Positions 7,604 through 14,400 of a stretch of DNA of 27,583 bases are shown here, one piece after another. Location of the stretch: IMG/VR virus record IMGVR_UViG_3300046009_006707, positions 1 to 27,583 of that record; one strand, 5' to 3'. Within the stretch, counting starts at the first letter, position 1. Every line of letters starts with the position of its first letter. Source of the stretch: a virus. The notes under the pieces were generated by a model. That model worked only from the letters and a program-made list of their open reading frames with translations. It searched no databases and was not told the origin of the DNA. The position numbers and the translations under genes were made by a program.

Positions 7604-10507
7604 TTATTGTAACCTACGAGCGTCTGTACTTAATGCTTGACCTACTCTTTGACCGTCTAGCATTATTATACTGCCTTTTTTACTTCTATTTTCAGTTGCA
7701 TTTACTAGTCTTGTAAGTAACTGGATCATTTTAGGATCTGATCCTGGTAAGTTAGTACCACCCATTACAATATCATCTTTGCGGAATTTTTGGATTTTAC
7801 CACCTTGCATGATAAAGTCTTCAGCTACATCATCTCCACCTAATGCTTTTGCTAGTGGTGGGGCTAATGCTTTTTGTACTGCTGGGAGGTTACCAATTAG
7901 ATCCCCTACTACACCACCAACTACAGAAAGTGGTAATGAAGCTGCTCCTACTCCTAAAACAGCTCCTATAGAACCTCCTAAAATACTAGCTGCGAGAGGA
8001 ATAATTTGTTGTGCTTTTTCTAAAGATGTTCCTTTACCTCCTATAATTGAAGCTATAGAACCTACATTAAGTAAAGCACCTATTAAACCACCTTTAACAG
8101 CTTTACTTACAAGTTTACCAGCGTTACTTGTAAGAGCTTTTTTTATAGCACTTATTGGATTAATTCCAGATACAGCTTTACCTACACTACTAGCAGTACT
8201 TTTAAGTCCACTTCCAATTTTACCAAAGAAACTTCCACCTTTACTTGAAGGAGTATTCATAGAAACTCGTTTACCAGTAGCAGTATCATATTTAAATTTT
8301 CGACCTAATTTATCTGTTCCTTCTTTAATTGTAGGTTTTTTAGATCTAAACATGTCTTTAACACTATCAGCAGCTTTACTAGCTCCTCCTGCTAATTTTA
8401 CAAAAAAAGCATTGGCGTCTGAAGAACCATCTTTTTTACCCATACCAAACAAACTCATACCACCTTTAACTAGTAAAGATCCACCTGCTACTAATCCTAT
8501 TGTTTTACTTAAAACAGGATTTTCTTTAATAAAGGTAGTTATACCTTCAAAAGCAGTTTTAGCAACTTTAGCAGCATTTCTAATACCGTTTGCAAATTTT
8601 TCTGCTTTTTCTGGTAGTGAATCAATAAATGCTTTACCAGCAGGACTTGAAACCCAATCTACCATGGGTTTAACAACTAAATCAGTAAATAATCCTGTTA
8701 AAGTTTCTTTTAATTTATTAAAAGTGTCTTGTAATTTTTGAACTAAAGGTGCTAATGTAGTATAATATTTTAAAGATGCTTCTTGTCTAGATCTTTCAAG
8801 GTTAGCATTTTTTTCTGCTTCAGAAACACCTGACATCATAGCTTTTAATCCATCTTGTTGACCATCTACTAAGTCACCTTGAGTACTTAAATTACCTTTT
8901 TGAGCATCTAACATACCTGCTAATTCACCACGAGATAAACCAATAGATTTAGCAAATGCTTCTTGTTGAATAACATTCATTCTATTGAATTCTTCTATAG
9001 AACCCAATTGTGAAGCTATTTCACTTTGTAAAGTAGCGGTATCTCCAGCTAAAGCTGCTTCTCTTGCTTTTTCTAAGTTAAGTTGTTTACCAGTTAAGAG
9101 TTCAGCTTCCATTTCAGCAGCAATTGAATCTTCAAAATTCAATAAACTACTTGCGATGTCTTCAATTTTGTTCATCTCAATACCTAAAGCTTTAGCTTTA
9201 GCTACTGATTCTACTAATGCTTTTGGCTGGTCTCTAAAACGAAGTCTAATAACACTAGAAACATTAGCTACATCATTTAATAAACTTTTCTGGCTAAACG
9301 CGAATTTATTAGTTTTAATAGTTTCTAACGCGGTTTGAGCCATATTAGTAACTAATACTCCTGCATCTTGTCCTGATAATTTAGCAAATTTTTGGAAGCT
9401 AGCTAAAGATTCAGCAGACATACCTGCAAAAGTACTTAATTTAACAAATACTTTTAAGGTATTGTTTGATAACTTTTCAGTTGAACCTAGAGCTGAGTAT
9501 AGTCCGTTTATAGCTTCTTTTGAAGCTGCTATAGTTGGACCTATTCCAGCTACAGATCCTGCTAGTTTAGAGGCTGCACCTTGAGCTAAACCTAAACTTC
9601 TAGCAATGTTAGTATTTTCATCACTTATTCGTTCAGCTGCTATTTTACCTTCTTCGTATCCTTTTTTTACAAAGTTAAAAGCAGATTGTAAACCTTTTAT
9701 AGCTAACCCACCTAAAACTAAAGGATCTACTAAATTTCTAAGTATTTCTTTACCTACTACTTTAAAGGCGGAACCTAATGCTCTTGTTTTAGTAATTAAT
9801 CCTGCTGATTTTATACCTCCGTCAGTAAGACGATTTACTGTATTTTTAGCGGCATCTGAAGCATCTTCAAAAGCTTGACTTAACCCATCTAATCCTAATT
9901 TTCCAGTTATACCTTGAAGTCCTTTTAAAGCTGCTCCAGTAAGACCTGTACCTCTTTCAATGTTTCTAGTTCTTTTTTCTTGAACAGCTAAAAGTTCATT
10001 TTGTTGCTTTAAAGCTGAGTTATTTAGGTTTAATTGGCTATTAATGTTAACATAAGTATCATATTCTTCATCAGTATATTTACCTGATTTTATCTTTGCA
10101 GATAATAGTTGTCTAGCTAATTTTAGGTTTTCAGTTTCAACTTGTTGTTTTCTTTGTAAAGATCTAAGATCTGCTGAGCTTAACTCAGAAATACCTTTTT
10201 GATTAAGTCTTAGTTTATCTGATATATCTTTTAATCTGTTAAAAGAAACTAATCCTAATCTGTAACCTTCATTAGTTTTTTTAATTTCTCCAACAATATT
10301 TCTCCATGAAGTTGCTAAACCTTTAGCACCATCATTTAAATTATCAACTAAATCTTCAGCTCTTTCTAAAGCTTTATTTAATAAATCTACACTAGCAACA
10401 GAAGCTTCTATTTTTATAGGCTTTTCTCCTAACTGACGTTTTAAGGTATTCAGTTTAGCAAGATCCTTTTGGAACTGTTCAAATTGTTGAGGAGTTAATT
10501 CAGCCAT
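7604..10507 (-). CDS. Tail tape measure protein
   Basis: 967 residues, the second-longest gene here after the fibre. The N-terminal ~190 residues are charged and heptad-rich (coiled coil). A long Ala/Gly/Leu/Ser helical middle follows, and then, near residues 780-860, strongly hydrophobic Gly/Ala segments (GLIGALLNVGSIASIIGG; LAASILGGSIGAVLGVGAA). The C-terminus SIIMLDGQRVGQALSTDARR is the typical tape-measure tail. Such proteins set tail length inside the tube and help DNA and protein entry into the host; the hydrophobic segments fit membrane insertion. It follows the chaperone pair with its frameshift, as expected for a tape measure gene. At about 1.5 angstrom per residue it would correspond to a tail of roughly 145 nm; this is a rule of thumb, not a measurement. 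The large antisense open frames here are shadows. Confidence 0.88.
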   Translation of the reverse strand: MAELTPQQFEQFQKDLAKLNTLKRQLGEKPIKIEASVASVDLLNKALERAEDLVDNLNDGAKGLATSWRNIVGEIKKTNEGYRLGLVSFNRLKDISDKLRLNQKGISELSSADLRSLQRKQQVETENLKLARQLLSAKIKSGKYTDEEYDTYVNINSQLNLNNSALKQQNELLAVQEKRTRNIERGTGLTGAALKGLQGITGKLGLDGLSQAFEDASDAAKNTVNRLTDGGIKSAGLITKTRALGSAFKVVGKEILRNLVDPLVLGGLAIKGLQSAFNFVKKGYEEGKIAAERISDENTNIARSLGLAQGAASKLAGSVAGIGPTIAASKEAINGLYSALGSTEKLSNNTLKVFVKLSTFAGMSAESLASFQKFAKLSGQDAGVLVTNMAQTALETIKTNKFAFSQKSLLNDVANVSSVIRLRFRDQPKALVESVAKAKALGIEMNKIEDIASSLLNFEDSIAAEMEAELLTGKQLNLEKAREAALAGDTATLQSEIASQLGSIEEFNRMNVIQQEAFAKSIGLSRGELAGMLDAQKGNLSTQGDLVDGQQDGLKAMMSGVSEAEKNANLERSRQEASLKYYTTLAPLVQKLQDTFNKLKETLTGLFTDLVVKPMVDWVSSPAGKAFIDSLPEKAEKFANGIRNAAKVAKTAFEGITTFIKENPVLSKTIGLVAGGSLLVKGGMSLFGMGKKDGSSDANAFFVKLAGGASKAADSVKDMFRSKKPTIKEGTDKLGRKFKYDTATGKRVSMNTPSSKGGSFFGKIGSGLKSTASSVGKAVSGINPISAIKKALTSNAGKLVSKAVKGGLIGALLNVGSIASIIGGKGTSLEKAQQIIPLAASILGGSIGAVLGVGAASLPLSVVGGVVGDLIGNLPAVQKALAPPLAKALGGDDVAEDFIMQGGKIQKFRKDDIVMGGTNLPGSDPKMIQLLTRLVNATENRSKKGSIIMLDGQRVGQALSTDARRLQ

Positions 10508-10520
10508 TTAATATAATACT

Positions 10521-10535
10521 ATATAATATAAATAT
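10521..10535 (-). promoter_or_regulatory. Late-box copy before the tape measure gene
   Basis: The minus strand reads ATATTTATATTATAT, 12/15 identical to the consensus ATATTTATAATAAAA, and ends 13 nt before the tape measure ATG. This is weaker than the sheath and tube copies, and the surrounding 30 nt are almost entirely A/T, so chance similarity is possible. Confidence 0.3.
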
Positions 10536-10544
10536 TAAAAGGCA

Positions 10545-10838
10545 TCATTTCTTTGATACCTTTGTAACATAACTAGGAACTTGTACTTTTTGAGATTGGT
10601 TACCAGCTGATTTAATATTTTTGATAGATTCAGCCATATTTTCATCATTACTTGATTTAGACTCTTCATCATACCATTTCTTAAGTTTGTTATAAGTAAA
10701 TGTACGAAGAGCTAAAGGCATGTTATAGATTGTATACCAATCATAACCGCCTTTACCATGAAATACTATTTCGTGTATTTGACTAAATAAGTTATTCCTA
10801 TAATGGAATGCTTCCTCAGATGTCAGGGAAAAAAAAGT
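10545..10838 (-). CDS. Tail assembly chaperone extension (frameshift product, gpGT-like)
   Basis: An open frame with no start codon of its own at the 5' end. On the minus strand its frame opens just after a TAA at 10841-10839, crosses the T8 run, and ends at the TGA at 10547-10545. From the run onward it encodes 94 residues beginning SLTSEEAFHYRNNLF, with the compact motif GKGGYDWYTIYNMPLALRTF and a Lys/Ser-rich tail. The first ATG is about 36 codons in. It is +1 (equivalently -2) relative to the 249-aa gene, whose last codons overlap it. A tail assembly chaperone split by a frameshift directly before the tape measure is a classic arrangement (lambda G/GT is -1; Mu-type is -2). The fusion would be about 340 aa. 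The T-domain-like role, recruiting tape measure to tube protein, is inferred from position. Confidence 0.7.
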   Translation of the reverse strand, partial: TFFSLTSEEAFHYRNNLFSQIHEIVFHGKGGYDWYTIYNMPLALRTFTYNKLKKWYDEESKSSNDENMAESIKNIKSAGNQSQKVQVPSYVTKVSKK

Positions 10839-11565
10839 TTACTCCAATCGGAACTTCTATTTCAACTGATTCACCATTAACTTCAATGAATATATTTAAG
10901 TCAATATCAGGCTGAATATTTCGAATATATTCCCTTAGTGCTCTAGAGTCTCGAGCTAATAAATAATTATCTATAAAATCACGGATTGGTTTAGTATCTG
11001 AATCTCCTTCAACTGAAGTAATGATATACTTTAAACGAGTAGTTAAATCAGAAGAGAAATTTTTATTTACTTTTTTTAAACCTTTAATTTCAGCATCAAT
11101 TTTATTTTCTAAATGACCATCCATTAATCTAAAGGTAATTTTTGTACCTGAATGAGGTAAAGTATAATGGAACTCATTAACACCTTTACTAAATAGAGTC
11201 TCATTTAAAGGTTTATTTTCTAAAGTAGATAAATCTACAGTTTGTTCTACACCATCATAAGTAAATGAGTAGTCTTTACCATAACCTAAAATACGAGAAG
11301 CAATTAAGATTGCGTTTTTGTCTCCAATAAGTAAATCATTATAATCAAACTTAGTAATTATAAGTGATTGAAGAAGTTTATCCAATACTGTACCGTTAGC
11401 AATATAGTTTTGATTAGTTAGAATATCTTCTTCTCTAGCTGTCATGTACTTCATTTCGATAGTACCATTAGATAAAGGATGACCTTCAGGATATAGTATA
11501 CCTTTAGAGGGCAACTCGATTGTTTCCGTTGGAAATTTAAATGGTGATGGGTCTTGTTGTTCCAT
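10816..11565 (-). CDS. T4 gp26-like baseplate-family / tail assembly chaperone
   Basis: 249 residues. The N-terminal half has FPTETIELPSKGILYP, then TIEMKYMTAREEDILTNQNY and VLDKLLQSLI, a pattern I recognise as the T4 baseplate (gp26-type) family of myovirus proteins. It lies after the sheath and tube genes and just before the tape measure, and its 3' end overlaps an out-of-frame extension on a T8 run. That placement matches the G protein of tail assembly chaperone pairs, so its job is probably to chaperone tape measure and tube assembly rather than to remain as a major virion protein. No membrane or signal segment is visible. The family call comes from motif memory; the chaperone role comes from synteny and the frameshift layout. 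Confidence 0.7.
   Translation of the reverse strand: MEQQDPSPFKFPTETIELPSKGILYPEGHPLSNGTIEMKYMTAREEDILTNQNYIANGTVLDKLLQSLIITKFDYNDLLIGDKNAILIASRILGYGKDYSFTYDGVEQTVDLSTLENKPLNETLFSKGVNEFHYTLPHSGTKITFRLMDGHLENKIDAEIKGLKKVNKNFSSDLTTRLKYIITSVEGDSDTKPIRDFIDNYLLARDSRALREYIRNIQPDIDLNIFIEVNGESVEIEVPIGVNFFFPDI
10829..10836 (-). other. Candidate programmed frameshift (slippery T8) site
   Basis: On the minus strand the end of the 249-aa gene reads AAC TTT TTT TTC CCT GAC ATC TGA. The -1 frame hits TGA immediately after the run, so it is useless. The +1/-2 frame stays open for the 94-residue extension. The overlap is bounded by a TAA just upstream of the run and the zero-frame TGA 13 nt downstream, which confines any shift to this run. 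Transcriptional slippage on T8 is an alternative mechanism. Confidence 0.65.
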
Positions 11566-11585
11566 AAATTATTTGTTATAACTAA

Positions 11586-11600
11586 TATGTTTATAAATAT
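11586..11600 (-). promoter_or_regulatory. Late-box copy before the chaperone gene
   Basis: The minus strand reads ATATTTATAAACATA, matching the consensus box at 12 of 15 positions with an intact ATATTTATAA core, 20 nt before the ATG at 11565. It abuts the left arm of the inverted repeat that begins at 11601. Confidence 0.35.
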
Positions 11601-11621
11601 TATAAAGGAAGGTTCTTTGAC
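11601..11621 (+). repeat. Inverted repeat, left arm (flanks 103-aa gene)
   Basis: This 21-nt arm begins TATAAAGGA and ends GGTTCTTTGAC. Its reverse complement occurs at 11963-11984 with a single extra base (21 of 22 positions align). The pair encloses the whole 103-aa gene and its leader. No obvious target-site duplication was seen outside the arms. Confidence 0.8.
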
Positions 11622-11628
11622 GGGTTAA

Positions 11629-11940
11629 TTAATAAGATTTAGTGTGATTAAGAGCTTGAAACTCTTTTTTAGTTTTCTCTTCAAGTTTATCTACTCTACT
11701 ATCAATATGACGATAGAGATTTTCTAACTCTCGTTGAGTATTATTATTTAATTGATCTGTGTAAGTTATACAATTATGTTCTCTTGTATCAAGATCACGA
11801 ATAGTTGTTTCATCAATACTTTGAAGAATATTGATTTGTTTGTGGAGGTTTTTAATTTCCATAAAATTCATAAACGTAACCACAACCATTAGCATAGTAA
11901 TGACTGCAGCTACACCTAAAATAAATGATGTAATTTCCAT
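11629..11940 (-). CDS. Small membrane-anchored coiled-coil protein
   Basis: 103 residues. Residues 4-27 (TSFILGVAAVITMLMVVVTF and on) form one strong transmembrane helix at the N-terminus. The rest is charged and heptad-like (NLHKQINILQ; ENLYRHIDSRVDKLEEKTKK), consistent with a coiled coil projecting from the membrane. I do not recognise a named family. The shape recalls i-spanin-like or membrane-adaptor proteins, but there is no partner gene or lysis cassette nearby to support that. It is out of place between the tube and chaperone genes. It follows a strong terminator, so it needs its own promoter, and near-perfect 21/22-nt inverted repeats enclose it. This suggests an inserted cassette. 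The start is the first ATG in the frame. Confidence 0.7.
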   Translation of the reverse strand: MEITSFILGVAAVITMLMVVVTFMNFMEIKNLHKQINILQSIDETTIRDLDTREHNCITYTDQLNNNTQRELENLYRHIDSRVDKLEEKTKKEFQALNHTKSY

Positions 11941-11962
11941 AGTTTTGTTTTAGTTATTAGAT

Positions 11963-11984
11963 GTCAAAGAACCTATCCTTTATA
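11963..11984 (-). repeat. Inverted repeat, right arm (flanks 103-aa gene)
   Basis: The 22-nt reverse-complement partner of 11601-11621, differing by one inserted base. It lies in the leader of the 103-aa gene, 22 nt upstream of its ATG, and 13 nt beyond the terminator T-run in transcription order. Read on the minus strand it contains TTTGAC, which could resemble a -35 element, but no convincing -10 follows at 17 nt. Confidence 0.8.
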
Positions 11985-11997
11985 GATGTAATAAGGT

Positions 11998-12025
11998 AAA
12001 AAAAGAGCTTGGCATAGCCAAGCTC
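11998..12025 (-). terminator. Rho-independent terminator after tail tube gene
   Basis: The minus strand has a perfect 9-bp stem GAGCTTGGC / GCCAAGCTC with a 3-nt loop, immediately followed by seven T. It begins 25 nt after the tail tube stop codon. It should end the abundant sheath-tube transcript and separate it from the 103-aa gene and the chaperones. Confidence 0.92.
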
Positions 12026-12050
12026 AAATTTAATTTTATGTAAACTTTTA

Positions 12051-12539
12051 TTAGAAGTTTAGTACACAGTAATCCATAGCTACTTCAACAGTAAGGTTTT
12101 GAGCAGCTGATTCATTATCCCAGTTGTATTCACCAAAGTTTGAGTTAACAATAAATGCACCTTTGATTACCCATTCTGAAACGATATCACCTACAGGACC
12201 TAAAATGTCAATAGTTAAATCTTTCTTATAGAAATCAGAATAACCATCTCTACCTGTTACAGATTCATGATGTAAACGTACCCACTCCATAACGGCTTGA
12301 GCACCAGAAGGAGTAATTGGGTCAAATAATGTCATTGTAACATTACCCCATTTTGATTTACCTTTTACTTTTCTGTAAACGTTAATATGGTTAAGAACAA
12401 TTTCATCTTGCGTTAGAGTAACAGCTGAGATTGCTTTAATTGTATAAGATGGAATACCATCTACATACATGATAAATCTATTCTGTTGTTTTGGTTCAAA
12501 CGCTGTGAAAAAAATTTCGTTTGGATCTAATACTGCCAT
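12051..12539 (-). CDS. Tail tube protein (gp19-like)
   Basis: 162 residues starting MAVLDPNEIFFTAFEPKQQN. The segments NRFIMYVDGIPSYTIKAIS, KWGNVTMTLFDPITPSGAQA, KKDLTIDILGPVGDIVSEW, GAFIVNSNFGEYNW and LTVEVAMDYC follow the T4 gp19-like tube family order. The length matches gp19-type subunits (about 160 aa). The subunits stack as hexameric rings to make the inner tube through which DNA passes. It lies 45 nt after the sheath gene and directly before a strong terminator, and a copy of the late box stands 16 nt before its ATG, so it can probably be expressed at high level independently of the sheath. No Shine-Dalgarno is visible; the leader ends AGCAAAATG. Confidence 0.93.
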   Translation of the reverse strand: MAVLDPNEIFFTAFEPKQQNRFIMYVDGIPSYTIKAISAVTLTQDEIVLNHINVYRKVKGKSKWGNVTMTLFDPITPSGAQAVMEWVRLHHESVTGRDGYSDFYKKDLTIDILGPVGDIVSEWVIKGAFIVNSNFGEYNWDNESAAQNLTVEVAMDYCVLNF

Positions 12540-12555
12540 TTTGCTATGTTATTTA

Positions 12556-12570
12556 TTTTATTATAAATAT
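12556..12570 (-). promoter_or_regulatory. Late-box copy before the tail tube gene
   Basis: The minus strand reads ATATTTATAATAAAA exactly, 16 nt before the ATG at 12539 and within the 45-nt gap after the sheath stop codon. It is identical over 15 nt to the sheath copy at almost the same spacing, which argues for a functional element, most likely a late promoter -10 region. Confidence 0.55.
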
Positions 12571-12584
12571 TCGATTTTTAAACT

Positions 12585-14306
12585 TTACGCTGGGAAAGTT
12601 GCTCCAGTTGGTAAGATGTTGAAGTCTAGGTAAATGAATTCAGCAGTCTTAGTTGGTTGGATGTAGATCTGACCTACTAACTGGTTTCTATCAATTACAT
12701 CAGCAGTATTGTTAGAATCGTCCATAATTACTTTGAACGCATACAGACCTTGACGTTGTTGTACTGATTCAAGATATGGATTAACTTGGCTTAAGAATTG
12801 ATTTCTTGTAGCGATTGTGTTTTGTTCAAACACTAAGTTATTAGCTACTTGAGAAATGTATGACTTAAGTGCAATTAACAATCTTCTTACATTTACTCTA
12901 TCAAGAGCAGATGATTGTTTTTGTAGAGTTTTCTGACCATATACTACAGTACCAGTTCCTGGGAAGGTAGCAATTGGGTTTACATTACCTGAATACAAGG
13001 TATCGCGGCTTGATTGAGGAAGTTTTTGTTCAGCTCTAATTACATTAGATAAACCACCTCTGTTAATACCAGCAGGTGCGAACCAAGGCTCACTTACACT
13101 GTCGTTGAAGGCGTAAACACCACCAATCATTGTAGAAGCAGGTACCCATACTCTCTGACCTGAATCTGGGTCAACTGTTTGAACCCACGGCCAGTAAGTT
13201 GCAGCGTAAGAAGTGTTTCTAGTTGCGGCTGCTGACACAGCATTACCTACAGTTGAGTTGTATGGATTTTGGTCTACAACATAGATGCTATCACCTCTAT
13301 TTTGAGTATTTGAGATAATTGAAGCTACTGTAGTAGCAAAAGCACCAGAATCAATTAAACCAGGAGTTAGGATTACATTGAATCTGTAGTCGTCTTGGTT
13401 AGCTAATAAATTAACCATGTTAGTGTAGTTAGCTGATACTAAACCTTGAGTATTAGTTACACCGGCTACAATTTCATTATAGTATTTGTTACCTGAAGTA
13501 AGTTCCATGTTGCCAGAAGCGCTACTAAATGAACCACTAGCTACAATTGGAATTGAGCTTGTAAAAGCATTTTTAGCTACACCATTATTATCAAAGTAGA
13601 ATGGAGTTGCATTATTTACTGATTTAACTCTTACATATCTAGATTGATTAGTGTATGAACCTGATACTGTTACTTGGTTAAGAGTTGAGTTGTAGTTTTC
13701 AACAGAATCACCAATCACAGCAGCTACGAAGTTTGCAGCAGTTGGGTCTAATGATAGGTTAGTCCAAGTTTCAAGTACAATTGGATTTTCAGTATTATCA
13801 TTACCTTGTCTAATTAATAGATCAAATGTACCTGAAGAAGTATTTGGGTTAACAATCTGCCATCTAATATTATCAACTGAACCACTGATCAGGGCACCAC
13901 TTGTATCTAGGGCACCTGAGCTGTTCATTATAGCACCCTTAGAAAGAGTTTCAAGAACAAAAGCAGGTTGAGATGAAGCTTGTGTACTTGAACTAATGGC
14001 TGTACTAACAGCAGGAGTGTAAGATCCACTAACAACTCTAGCTACTAATAAACTTTGACCACCATTATTAAAGTAGTTGTAAGCAGCAATAGAAGTAAAG
14101 TAAGTGTAAACACCACTGCCACTTAGGAAAGTTGTTCCAAAAGTGCTTTGATATTGAGAATAAGAAGTAATAATAGTTGGGACTTCAACAGGACCTTTAA
14201 TTGTAGGTCCGATAATAGCTGCACCAACTGTTATTGGTTGAGATGTAACTTGAGATTGATCGTTCTCTCTCGCTAATACTCCTGGTGAAATTAAAGTTTC
14301 TGCCAT
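12585..14306 (-). CDS. Contractile tail sheath protein
   Basis: 573 residues. The N-terminus AETLISPGVLARENDQSQ is the typical sheath start (SPGV near residue 7 followed by an acidic/Ser segment). It continues with GAAIIGPTIKGPVEVPTII and a Gly/Tyr-rich NYFNNGGQSLLVARVVSG segment. The C-terminal ~120 residues (VNVRRLLIALKSYISQVANN, an FEQN segment, then IDRNQLVGQIYIQPTKTAEF) match the conserved sheath C-terminal domain that contacts the tube and the neighbouring sheath arms. The middle is Ser/Asn-rich and variable, as in T4 gp18. It defines the phage as a myovirus. It is followed by the tube gene and preceded by the modification cassette. The leader carries a perfect copy of the late box 17 nt before the ATG. 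Confidence 0.93.
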   Translation of the reverse strand: MAETLISPGVLARENDQSQVTSQPITVGAAIIGPTIKGPVEVPTIITSYSQYQSTFGTTFLSGSGVYTYFTSIAAYNYFNNGGQSLLVARVVSGSYTPAVSTAISSSTQASSQPAFVLETLSKGAIMNSSGALDTSGALISGSVDNIRWQIVNPNTSSGTFDLLIRQGNDNTENPIVLETWTNLSLDPTAANFVAAVIGDSVENYNSTLNQVTVSGSYTNQSRYVRVKSVNNATPFYFDNNGVAKNAFTSSIPIVASGSFSSASGNMELTSGNKYYNEIVAGVTNTQGLVSANYTNMVNLLANQDDYRFNVILTPGLIDSGAFATTVASIISNTQNRGDSIYVVDQNPYNSTVGNAVSAAATRNTSYAATYWPWVQTVDPDSGQRVWVPASTMIGGVYAFNDSVSEPWFAPAGINRGGLSNVIRAEQKLPQSSRDTLYSGNVNPIATFPGTGTVVYGQKTLQKQSSALDRVNVRRLLIALKSYISQVANNLVFEQNTIATRNQFLSQVNPYLESVQQRQGLYAFKVIMDDSNNTADVIDRNQLVGQIYIQPTKTAEFIYLDFNILPTGATFPA

Positions 14307-14323
14307 TTTAATACTGGGTTATA

Positions 14324-14338
14324 TTTTATTATAAATAT
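14324..14338 (-). promoter_or_regulatory. Late-box copy before the tail sheath gene
   Basis: The minus strand reads ATATTTATAATAAAA, 17 nt before the ATG at 14306, identical to the tube copy. An 8-bp imperfect hairpin (14337-14344 with 14359-14366, 14-nt loop) overlaps its upstream edge. An exact T4-type TATAAATA also occurs on the minus strand at 14399-14392, but only once in a late-gene leader. Confidence 0.55.
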
Positions 14339-14400
14339 CAAGCTCTTGTTCAAAAAACAGCTTGATTAATGCAACCTTAAAAAAACAGAACTATTTATAT

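Noticed and set aside
7779-8741. 320-aa plus-strand open frame opposite the tape measure gene
   Set aside because: It is antisense to a well-supported tape measure gene and has the Pro/Leu/Ala-rich composition expected of a shadow of Gly/Ala/Lys-rich codons. All other genes lie on the minus strand.
14337-14366. Hairpin between the heptosyltransferase-like gene and the sheath gene as a terminator
   Set aside because: The stem is 8 bp with a 14-nt loop and is not followed by a T-run on the transcribed strand.
14392-14399. Exact T4 late promoter TATAAATA on the minus strand upstream of the sheath gene
   Set aside because: It occurs only once in a late-gene leader, lies 86 nt from the ATG, overlaps the end of the preceding gene and is expected by chance in such A/T-rich DNA. 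The 15-nt box is a better candidate.
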